Assembly: GCA_030386875.1 (NCBI GenBank)
Contig: CM059563.1
Location: 49,603,602 to 49,667,601, forward strand
Source: Morinoia aosen
Lineage: Eukaryota > Arthropoda > Malacostraca > Amphipoda > Talitridae
Direction: 5' to 3'
DNA length: 64,000 nucleotides
Shown: positions 12,310-22,552 of the stretch, in pieces
Position numbering within the stretch: position 1 is the first letter of the stretch
How the letters are laid out: each line of letters begins with the position of its first letter
The notes under the pieces: generated by a model
Databases searched by the model: none
Told to the model about the DNA's origin: nothing
What the model saw: only the letters and a program-made list of their open reading frames with translations
Translations under genes and position numbers: made by a program

Positions 12310-14355
12310 TCAGATACAAACGAAAATAAAATAGAAAACAGAAATCAACCAATTGAGTGCCGGAAATTCATGTATACAGACACCGAAGATGTTGAACATC
12401 AAGCTAAGTAAAAAAGTCAGTTAAGCATAGCAATATTTAATACAAGTTGGCTTAAACAAACTTTCAATTACATTTTTCACCTTTATTTTGTTTGCTGCAA
12501 ATAAGGTCATGCGTAGCAATTTCTAAATATTCCTTTTATTACCATTATTTGTGGTTTCTTGTCTAAAGAAACGTCAAAACTGTGAATCCTTAGTACACCT
12601 ACTGCAGTTGGTAGATTCAATCAAAATGATTTTAAAATCGAAGTTACTAGGGACTTGAATTCCGGACACTCAATAAACTCATCAGGACGATTGTTCAACT
12701 TTTTTTAAAAAAAGAACGCTGCAAAATTTCCCCGCAGCACGTCTAAGCTTTGAAGTCGTTAGGAGCTTAATTTCTAAATCTCGTTTGGAAAATGGAAAAT
12801 AAAGGAATAAATTATGCAGAGGAACTAAGAAGTCCGAGTTAACAGAGGAATAAGAGGGCTATAAAAATTTCTAAAGTTTGCGAAATGAAAACGTCCATCA
12901 AAAAGAATATTAAATTATTTAGACGAGAAAAAAAATATTCGATGCTCCAGGACCCTAACCTAAATTAACGAGAAATAATTACAACAATTTCTTTCAGAAA
13001 TTAGCACGATTACTGAAAGAATTACACGAGTGTCTCAGCTTAAGCTTTAGTTTCAGCTTCTTCAACCCGCAGCTTTGGATTCGTTCAGTGACCAGAAACA
13101 GCACTTCACCTTGGACGAGCATAATCAAGCTTCACAGTTCCCAGCTCTCGCCAGAAATCAAGGTTTAAACTTCTAGATATAGAACAGCATTTAACGCGGA
13201 CGAACAGAGCAAAGTTCTCTTATTTTTAGTTCTCAGTTGCACCTCGCCAACCGCGCGCATTCAGGACTTGACAAGAGGTCGTCCTGATCCCTTTTGTGAC
13301 AGCGAGAATCCTTTGACAGAGTGTGAAGGATCTTCGAGTACGCCTTTGTCAAGGATCTGATCCTCCGCCCTTAGAAAATCCTGTGCATTGGCAGGCAAGC
13401 TACCAAAAGAAATCCGACCCTGTCAAGAATCGTCTCTGTTCAAAAAGGGAGAATGGGTTTCACTAGCTGATATTACATATAGCTCTCAGCTCGGTCCAGT
13501 TTCCGGCCGCTAAAATGAAGAAAAGGATACAGAACATTAATGCGATACATGCTTCAAGAGGTTCCACTTCCTTGCTTCGTGAATTGTAAAGAGTAATATA
13601 CGGTAAAACTGTCAAAACCCTATGAAAAAATTTAGGGAAGAAATAAATACTGCAATTCGACAACAATAATATTCTAGCGTCAGCTGTACGAAGAAAAATA
13701 CAGAAACTCAATGCTGATAAGAAAGACAATGACATCAACAACACAACTCGGGGTGTTTGCCATCTCATATACGAGCCTCGCAAATTCCCCAACATGCATC
13801 TTGCAGATATATGCACACTAATGTCTTGCTAAAAACAATAAATCACGCTGAGTTTAATTGATGGCCACTTGCTTGATTTGAGCAGCAGCGGTAAGACAAA
13901 CATAAATTGGAAACCACGACAGGAACAACCAAGGAAAATATTTACTTCACCAGTAAACCAAAAGTTATTTGAACACAACTCTTAGACCTGCAGTCTATAA
14001 ATGAACAAATACAAAGTTTAGTTCAGAAACTAGCTGGTAGTCAGTAAATTTGCACCAGTGAGTTACTACTCTGAACGCCTCCGGATCAAGCAGAATCTAT
14101 ATTCAACTTCAACTACTGAAGCGGCGAGGAATTTTTAATTTATTTATCATTCTAAATTGCAACTGAGAGCATTTCTACTGAACAAAATATATGATATAGT
14201 AATGGTTGTTCTTGAAAGAAGAGAGCGGAGCTCTAATAAAACGTTTTTCGAAATTTCGATTGTGATGTAAAATACAAGAGAAAATGTAGAAGACAATTCA
14301 GACACGAATCGTTTATACTATCATTATTTCATTCTAGGAATTGTTTACTGCGTTA
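12310..14355. other. Non-coding stretch, nothing recognised
   Basis: A 117-codon frame at 13463-13816 minus has hydrophobic segments but no recognisable family, and is not called as a gene. Confidence 0.55.
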
Positions 14356-14610
14356 TTAATACGTTAACTGCCGTGGGTTAAAATAAAGTTCAATACTCAT
14401 CTCAAATTAGAGGTAATTTCAGAGATAAGTTTTTAAAATAACGAATATTAAATAGATCGAGATTTCATTTAGTTTTCATTGCGGATTTATGCAAATTGAG
14501 TATACATATGACTGCTGGTCGGGCAGCAAATATGACTGCTGGTCGGTCAGCAAAATTATGACAATACTCTCAGTGACCAGAGATGAGTCACGTCGCAGAT
14601 AGAGGGTTAA
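14356..14610 (-). mobile_element. TTAA-flanked MITE (family M) copy 1, inverted relative to the others
   Basis: The element is 14360-14606 (247 bp) between TTAA at 14356-14359 and 14607-14610. Read on the minus strand it begins CCCTCTATCTGCGACGTG, contains the family's 'gctgaccgaccagcagtc' region, and ends 'cacggcagttaacgta'. It has an internal 24-bp tandem duplication (about 14508-14556) of a unit containing a small GCTGGTC/GACCAGC-type hairpin. It has no coding capacity; TTAA duplications suggest mobilisation by a piggyBac-type transposase. Confidence 0.8.
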
Positions 14611-16046
14611 TAGATAAGATGGAAACAATTTGACCGGTTTTTCGATTTTATGATGAGCTACTGACTGATGAGCTTCTTCCAACTCTAATTCTAGTTTATA
14701 TCTTCCCGCATAGCAGTATGTGGGCTCTGCCGGCCAAGCACTCTAGGCAAAGCCAGCTGAGTGTGCTCGTCGCACTTATCTGGCTAATCGTTCACAGTTG
14801 CCTCGGCACAGACGGTTCACTGAACTATTCACTTAGACTAACATATTTCAATGCTTTAACGGAATTTAGAAAATGCAAGAAAATCAGCACAGTTTATAAA
14901 TTCAAGTGCGCAGATTTTGAAAATAGTTAATTGACTGACAAATCGACTTCATTTTCTTCTAACAGTGGTATAATATAAACTAAGGGATCTGAATTCAATA
15001 AAGTGTACGGTACTTCAACTTTTCTGATTGAGCTTAGGTGTTTTATTACCAAAATTATGCTTCTAAGTACAACAAATTTTCAAAATGTAAAGTTGACTAA
15101 AAAAATAACAAGAAACTCCTTAAACTTGAACCGCAAATGACAACCTCAGCAAAGGCAGCTAATGTACCTCTGACTACCCTAACTTGAACGATAGTTTTGC
15201 AAGCTTTCGAACACTACACCCACCCATTCTCTGGAGGAGTTGGGCTCGGAAATAAGTTCCGCAGGAAGAGAACACCTTGACGCGTAGAGTTCATAATTAC
15301 GTGCTACAGTTATGTGTTTGGCGTAGTAACCTTAAAACGCTTCGTGAATCTAACAGAAACTCGAGCAACACACCAAATACATTTCCACCAGCAGAATATG
15401 ATAAGCCTAGCGTTGCAGAATTTTTGTGTTTACATTTGTTTGAAAACATTATTGAACATTTACCTGTTCTGTCTTAAATTTTGCATTTTTTACCCATCTC
15501 TTTTTATGGGTTACCTCCGATACCAAAAGTTCAAAATGGGAAGTTTCTGCAGTCATTCTCAAGCAAATGAGAAGTTTCATACCCCTGCGGTGCGACCTCA
15601 GATTCAACCCTCGACTAAAATTTCTACTGGTTAGACAGACATTCGTCTTTCTCGATAACAAAAAAAGGCATCAACACAGAGCCCATTTTGCTATGAAGAC
15701 AGACCAGGTTCCCAGCAATCATAGAATGCAAGATGTAAACGAGAGGCGTTGATACACACAAGGTATGCAAGTTATGCATGATTGGAGCGAGACGCCCCCA
15801 ATGAAGCGCGAAGGTGACGCAGGCGAGCGAGTGTCGCGCACATCATCTGGCACCTGCAGGCAGCGGCGGCTGCACCTCGGAGGTCAAAGCCCCGGACCTG
15901 ATCTGGCTGCCCTGCTACTGTGGGCCTTCCTGCAGCTCAACCTGTGCAGCTGCCGCTCATTTTCTGGCAGCTGACGCTGATTTCGTGGCAACCACCGTAG
16001 ATTCACCAGTGCCTGTGACTGTTGAGTAGATGTTGTGGTTCATTTA
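14611..16046. other. Non-coding stretch with a GC-rich patch
   Basis: The segment 15780-15980 is clearly richer in G+C than its surroundings and is open in two overlapping plus-strand frames, but neither gives a recognisable protein. The remainder is ordinary AT-rich sequence. Confidence 0.5.
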
Positions 16047-16271
16047 TTAATACGTTTCTTGCGAAGGGACTCGGGTGGTCATTGAGGGAATTTTCATAAA
16101 GCTGCTGACCGACCTGCAGGCACTAACTCAATTTTATAAATACTTGATAAAAGTTGAATGAATACATGATCCAGTTAACGTTTGTTTTTTTCAAAATTTC
16201 TTACTACAATTGAATATGAATTTGAATTAAATATTGACCTTCAGAGTAACAAATCGCAGTTAACGTGTTAA
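16047..16271 (+). mobile_element. Family M MITE copy 2
   Basis: Element 16051-16267 (217 bp), flanked by TTAA at 16047-16050 and 16268-16271. It starts TACGTTTCTTGCGAAGGG and ends 'gcagttaacgtg'. The internal 'attttcataaagctgctgac' block aligns with copies 3 and 4. Non-coding. Confidence 0.8.
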
Positions 16272-16960
16272 TGCTGTAGATTTTGTTGGTGTTGCTGTCG
16301 ATTCTGTTTTTACTGCCGCCAATTTTGTTCTTTTATTTCACCACCGATTTTTTTCAAGTTGCCGCCGATTCTGTAGCTGCTTCCATTGATTCTCTAGAGG
16401 GTGCGGCTACCCAAGCTCCAGCAACATCCAGTTTGTGCTGGCTGCCAGTATGTGTTACAGTATTTGATTAGCTTTTACTTTTTCGAACGATTTTGCTGTT
16501 TTCTCCACTGCATCCCCACAAGGCAATTTAATAGAAATGTTAATTAAATGGTAACTTAATTTGAAATTACCAATATTATTACTGTGGAAATCACGAGCGA
16601 CGCAATTCTTTCGAAGGTTTCCTAAATTCACGGTATGGCAGCCAGCATATCATGACATCCTAACTTCGTCAAACTGCAACATCTTCTATTTACTTTCAAC
16701 ACACCAGGACGTATATATATATAATAGATCAGTAGTTATTTAGCCTTTCCAAAGGTCGAACGTACTATACCTTTTCTCGATTTATTTTGTCTTGTTGTCT
16801 AATTGGTTGTGGCAGCTTCTTACTCGTTTCTTCTTTCGATAGCAGCGCCGCAAATTCGTAGGGAGCCGCGTGGAAACATAGCGAAGTACATCAGCGACGT
16901 TTCAAACTTTAGAACCTCGAATGCACCACAAAATGCATTCCGAAAAGCCGACAGCAGTTT

Positions 16961-17189
16961 TCAACACTTTGACTGCGACGTGCGCCACCGGTGGTACACG
17001 GAGGTTATTTTCATAATCCTGCTGACCAGCCAGTAGTCGCAAACTCAATTTCCATAAATATTTAATCAAAGCTAAATGAAGGCGCGATCCAGTTCATGTT
17101 TGGAATTTTCCAAATAGCTTACTACAATTGACATTAAATTTGAGTTTGGTGTTGCACTTAATATTTGGTAGTCGCAGTCGAAGTGTTAA
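16961..17189 (+). mobile_element. Family M MITE copy 3
   Basis: Element about 16965-17185. Its ends are inverted copies of CACTTYGACTGCGAC. The right flank is TTAA (17186-17189) and the left is TCAA (16961-16964), a decayed TTAA. An 11-bp duplication (GTGTTAACAA) follows the right end. The internal 'ttttcataatcctgctgacc' block is shared with the other copies. Non-coding. Confidence 0.75.
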
Positions 17190-17814
17190 CAAGTGTTAAC
17201 TAATAATTTGAAAAGTTCCCTCACAAGTCCTGCGCCGCCCCGGCGCGTGTTAAAAATCGTAGTGATAAATTCTCAATTCCCATGTATATTTACAGTCAAT
17301 TGACCATTTTGAGAGAAAGAAACCTTTATGACGGGAAACACGCGACACCTTGCAGACCTGAGAAGTGGTACGCAGCTGTTGCTTTTAGCAGCAGACAACC
17401 ACCAGCACACAGTAGTGGACTCGCCCGCTGCTCGTGTGGCCATTACAAAACCTGACGAGACTATATTACCTCTTCTTTAAACACGATTCCTGATTCATGT
17501 GTTACGCGTGAAATATGGAGAAACGATACTCAAAAAATTTAGTGAGCGTGACTTATGGGATGAAGTTAAAGCGACACATTGCAAATAACAAGCGCAGTGC
17601 GAGTAATTTATTCAAATGAGGATTTTCGCCTCCCCATAAAACTCAATAAGACTGAAAATTTATAGGAACGTAAATTGATATTTAGTGGGGGTTGAAAGTT
17701 TTAGTTTTCAAACCGCTTTTTACCACAGACACCCAACCCAACGAAAGCTAAATGCTTCGCGGAGCGCTATAGGTTTCGATTTCAATGCAACGCTCTGGAC
17801 AGGCACTGAAAGCC
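17190..17814. other. Non-coding spacer, nothing recognised
   Basis: No frame or repeat of note between the third MITE and the Harbinger element. Confidence 0.55.
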
Positions 17815-18173
17815 TAAAGCGGCCCATAGACGATCAATTTAATTGTCAATATCATTGACTCAATATATTGACGAGATTTTTTTTCGCCCACTAAAGCGGC
17901 CCACAGACGATCAATTTTATTGTCAATATAATTGACAATGATGAATATTGACAATTATATTGATCGTCTGTGGGCTTGATTGACGACCGTCAATTAATTG
18001 ACTCAATGTATTGACGCAATAAAATCAGTTTGAGCCCATAGACGATCAATTTAATTGTCAATATCATTGACTCAATATATTGATGAGATTTTTTGTTGCC
18101 CACTTGCGGCGTCAATCTTTGCATCAATGTAATTGATGAAAACCAGTCATTTGCTCTGCGGACGCCGTACGTG

Positions 18174-18515
18174 ATGGACGACGAAGAAATTACCATTGTA
18201 ATTGTATCGCTAGCCTTGGCACTTTCAACTCCAAGAAAATCGCCGCGTAAACGCAAGACTTGGGCCAAAAACTGGCTCAGGGAACGTGGCAGGATATTCG
18301 GAATCGACGCATTGCTCAAAGAATTACGTGTAAATAAGCCAGAAGATTTCAAGAACTATCTTCGAATGGACACTAAATCATTTGATCAACTTTTCCATCT
18401 CTTCGCTCCATATATACGGAAAGAATCAACAAACGTGCGAGAACCGATATCACCTAGCCAACGGCTGTCGCTCACGCTGAGATATCTGGCGACTGGCGAT
18501 TGTCACTCCCTTTAG
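18174..18515 (+). pseudogene. HARBI1-like transposase, N-terminal fragment only
   Basis: ATG at 18174 opens a 113-codon frame. It reads MDDEEITIVIV, then a basic stretch (SPRKRKTWAKNWLRERG), then FKNYLRMDTKSFDQLFHLF and LSLTLRYLATGDCHSL, followed directly by TAG. This order matches the N-terminal, helix-rich part of PIF/Harbinger nucleases. In intact members it leads into the DDE_Tnp_4 catalytic domain; full-length proteins are usually about 350-450 residues. Nothing downstream in any frame restores that domain, so the gene is truncated, apparently by an internal deletion. Loss by an unrecognised intron is possible but no DDE segment was seen before the right terminus. Confidence 0.8.
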
Positions 18516-19206
18516 CAATGCAATTATCAATGATCAAATACTTACTCATCAACAATTGTTTTAATGCTGTCACATTTCTATCTGCATCACATTTTACTAA
18601 TTCTGCAATTCCTAAGTTGATTCCCCTTTTCAGATATATCGCTGTAGTATACATACAACTGATACCCCAAGTAGTTTCAAGATTTAAATATCATTACTTT
18701 CGTCCAATAATAAACTGAACTTATTGTTGCCATTATCATTGGTCAGTTTTTCGAAATGAGGATACAATACATTTTTGATGTTTGTGCATTTTGTTGGAGG
18801 CATTTAAACATCATCAATAGGTTTGCCGTTGGAGATGTGCTATAGCATAACAACCATATGATCGAAGTTAAAAGTTGCACTATGGTGGCCCAAAAACATG
18901 GTAGTAGCCGTCTTGGTCTGCTTCATAATCTGAACATAACGCGGCCTGAACGTGGTAATTTCGCTATTCAAATAATTTGGTTAAGTAAATCAGCAAATAT
19001 TATGAGAATGAAGTAGTAAACATTACAGCGAATGCATAATATTAATTTTGAGTAATATATCATATGCATCGTTTAGGTGTAATTCCCGCAAGATAATATC
19101 AAGCAAGCTAAAAAAACTATCTAGATTTTTTTAGCTAATATCTACAATCCAAACTTTACAGCAAGGTTTAAGCGAAAACATATAGACCTAGCTATTAAAT
19201 ATCTAA

Positions 19207-19749
19207 AGTGTCAGGATGCCTGCACAACAAACGAGATTTGATGAGAGAAAGCAAGCGAGCTTGAATTGATTAACATGGATTCCAATGGTAGTGCATACAC
19301 TGCAAGCAAGCAAGAGAGCGAGCGCGAAAGACTGAAGATTGACTGAGGCGAGAAACCGACTCGAAGATTATTTCACGCTTGAAAGTTGCAGCTAGAAGCT
19401 GGCTGCCTGGTAGTGCGCGGTGAGGTGTCGGTAAGGTTGGCGTACTGCTCAATTCCTCCAGCATACACTGAACTTCTGATACTCGAAGTTAATGCTGTAC
19501 TTCGCATTTCGAACTCAAAAAATCCAAAGCACAGGGACAGATTACAGTTTCAAAGCAATGGGATGAAGTAGGAATGAAATCAACGTTACAAACACATGCT
19601 TGTACTGCTCGTTTCTGGTATAGACATCTCTCTATGACATTTAGGAGCAAACTGTGTGTTATTTTGTGTGTGATAGATCCTGCTGACATCTTCTCTCTCG
19701 CTTGCTTTCTCGCTTTCAGTCTTTTGGTTATGGCAACCCTCAGCCCTGG
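19207..19749 (-). mobile_element. ~540-bp inverted-repeat element (family H) copy 1, nested in the Harbinger element
   Basis: The reverse complement of this segment aligns along its whole length with 59915-60449. Shared landmarks, in family orientation, are 'accaaaagac', 'aagcaagcgagagaga', 'tgctcctaaatg', 'acatgtgtttgtaacgttga', 'ctttggatttt', 'gaattgagcag' and 'cttgcttgc'. The ends here, 'ggatgcctgcacaacaaacg' and 'gttgccataaccaaaagac', are inverted relatives of each other. No long reading frame. The termini resemble hAT-type ends, but no 8-bp duplication was found. Confidence 0.65.
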
Positions 19750-20402
19750 TTGCCATAACTTGCCCTACGTATTTTGTTAAAAGTACCAGATTTAGTTGTA
19801 CGAAAGTCGCAGATTCCAAGGAAAAAGTCCAAAGTTTTTACTTTCCTACATAATGCTAATAAATAGGTTAATAATAAAAAAATAAAATTAGTTCACTAAA
19901 TTCAAATGATATTTTTCATAATAAGACATAAAAAGTACCACATATTCGTAGCAGCGCACTCCAGCATGCAAGAAGTAACAGATCTGCGAGTACACATAAA
20001 TAAAATTCGAAGTATTTCAGGTGCATACACTACGACTTCCACAGAGCTCAGAATGAAATATTGACGCAATATATTGACGCGTCCAAATGGACGTTTCAAT
20101 ATATTGACGGACCATCAATAAAAAATCAAAATGATTTGATTTCGTCAATACATTGAGTCAATTAATTGACGGTCGTCAATCAAGCCCACACACGATCAAT
20201 ATCATTGTCAATGTTCATCATTGACAATTATATTGACAATGAAATCAATCGTCCACGGGCTCAAACCGATTTTATTGCGTCAATACATTGAGTCAATTAA
20301 TTGACGGTCGTCAATCAAGCCCACAGACGATCAATATAATTGTCAATATTCATCATTGTCAATTATATTGACAATAAAATTGATCGTCTATGGGCCGCTT
20401 AA

Positions 20403-22364
20403 TACTAATTGGGTTCGACACGCTTCATTCGAGCCGAGGACCGTGCCGGCACAAGAGCGCCTCACTGGAGTCCGTTATGCCCACAAGGCTGAGAAATTGA
20501 TCGAACAGTCGCTCCCGGTTCCAGCTCCAAGAGCAAATGCTGCGCTGGCAAAGTAGGCGCGAAGAAGTTGCGCAGAAAACTACACCGGCAACGGAACGTG
20601 CATTGACGTACATCTAAGCCTCGCTCGTCAATAGGGATGAACCCTTCGTTAAATTATTAGCAGTTGCTAACGCAGTTTAACGTAGGTTATTGCCACTGGG
20701 AGAAAATATGTCTGTTTTTAAAAGAAATTTAACTGCGTTTATTTAATGCTTATGTGGCCTTGAAGTTTACATTACCACGTACGCAACCTCACATGAGAAC
20801 CTGAGCTTCTGAGTCTGATTTTGAAGAAGCACAGTAAATTGAATAAAGAGGACTTCAAATAATTTTTGCGATTCTAAAGTTAATGACATTTTCCTCAGCA
20901 AAAAATTAAACTATAGAGCACAGCGCGCTAATAATCATGATGTGGTAACGTGTCATTTCTTAATTCTGAGCTTCTTTAAGGGGTTGCAGCGTTTCGCTCA
21001 GTGCAGACGCGAAATACAGAAGTAGCTCACAGTAAAAGTCTGATCGGGTAAAAGTTGAACCAACACACGCATTACATTCAATAAATGTCGCTTCCAATTG
21101 CGCACTGCAGACTTCGGCAGGGCTTGTAATTAGCCCGCAACCCAGCGTCATTGATGGAGGTGAAATGCGTCACGATACGACTTACGGTAATGAAACTCAC
21201 GATCGAGAGGGCAAATCGATCACGTATGTCAGAGCCCGAGATGTCCGCTCCTCAAAAATTTGGAAAACTGTACTCACGACCAAGGATGCAAATGATTTCC
21301 AGAAACTAATTGAAAATCAATCACGCGTCGCGTCAGTTTAGGTGACATAACATCGATTGTTCCTTGGTGCTTGCCTGTTGAGCATCAATTGACAACAATA
21401 GCGAGATGATAAAAGTTAATGACTCGCGAATCACGAAAGCCGAATTCTATTTAAACGCCAACGGCTCGACAGCGATTGATGACAACCACAGTACACAAGA
21501 ATGTGACAAGCGAAAGAAGGAAATCGTCGGGAAAATACTAACGAAGCCACAAAAATAGGAAAACCTGCTTGGAAGTAATGATATCGGTGAAAAATGAATC
21601 GTTTCTCAGGTCAACTATCCGATTATTTTCTTCGGTTCTAAAATTTTTTATTGTATTCATCGTACACGTAATACCAAGATTTCACAACACAATGTGAATA
21701 AACTCTGAATAGATTACATTCACCTTCAGAATGCCGATTATTCGTTTTCATCTTCAGAAAGCTGCTATAGCGAGCAATTGTTATTTCCTGAAACTTAGTA
21801 ACTGGGCAGGCTGAAAAAATTTTATGGTTTAAGTAAACCATATTTCACGTGAAGACAGGCCGTCACTAAATCTCTAAACAGAGAGGAGCGCAAGGCCTAA
21901 AATGATGTTCATTTCAACAACTTGAGAACACACTTAATAAAAAACTTCTGCCTAAAAACGCTTCTTTCTTTCTTTCTCTCTCTTCATATGCATTAATAAA
22001 TTGAAGTTATTCATTTATTCCAAGTTTTAACGACTTACTTTAACAAAAAATAAAAATCAGTAACCGAGGCAAAGTAATAGAGATACAGAAATAAAAAGGT
22101 TCACGCAGTTGTGCGTATAAAACGTCGTAAAAGCAAAATTAAATCTGCACTGCTGGACGTAAAGCAGTAAAATATATTGAGAGGAAATGTTTTCTGTCGT
22201 TTTGCACCATGAAACTAGCACAACGTTCATGGGGATTTCAGTAGTAACGTAAAGTTTGTATAAACACTAAACCCACAGACCTTGTTTCCATATTATTTTC
22301 ATGTAACAAACTTTTTGAAAACTCATATCCACAAATTTGACGACTAACTCTATTCCATCGACAG
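20403..22364. other. Non-coding stretch, nothing recognised
   Basis: A short CTTT-type microsatellite occurs near 21961-21985. No gene or repeat family was recognised. Confidence 0.55.
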
Positions 22365-22552
22365 GTTCTGAACACTGGGCGTTAACGACAACCCGAGAAT
22401 CATTACACGCCATCAGTGAGATTGCTGATCGTGTTTCATTATTGCAAATGGTGCAGAAGTTGGCAGAAGTTCGAGAACATGCCGGACATGTGCGCCCTAG
22501 TAACCCAAATACTCCATGCATCCAATATTTCACGTTACGGGATGACCTTTAG
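22365..22552 (+). CDS. Candidate terminal exon of an unrecognised gene
   Basis: A plausible splice acceptor (CTAACTCTATTCCATCGACAG, with a branch-like CTAAC 18 bases before the AG) precedes an open stretch ending in TAG. The translation contains an amphipathic helix-like run (SLHAISEIADRVSLLQMVQK), continues AEVREHAGHVRPSNP and ends QYFTLRDDL. Codon use looks more like coding sequence than the neighbourhood. An AATAAA occurs at about 22780, which would give a 3' UTR of about 230 bases. I do not recognise the protein, and no upstream exon was found, so this may be a chance frame. Confidence 0.22.

Larger units (their letters stand above)
17815..20402 (+). mobile_element. PIF/Harbinger-type DNA transposon, internally deleted, with complex termini
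   Basis: The outermost span 17818-20399 is flanked by TAA at 17815-17817 and 20400-20402, the 3-bp duplication size of PIF/Harbinger elements. Both ends read inward as AGCGGCCCATAGACGATCAA and stay nearly identical well beyond that. Each end is internally repeated. On the left, a second terminus starts at 17895, also preceded by TAA, and a ~70-bp block (17822-17890) recurs at 18034-18105. On the right, a ~134-bp block (20145-20278) recurs at 20279-20399. Palindromes such as TCAATTAATTGA and TCAATATATTGA are scattered through both ends. Inside are the start of a transposase gene and a nested inverted-repeat element. The catalytic domain is missing, so this copy cannot be autonomous. Confidence 0.85.

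Noticed and set aside
13463-13816. 117-codon minus-strand frame with hydrophobic segments
   Set aside because: No recognisable family, no supporting splice or promoter context; a frame of this size is expected by chance in 64 kb.
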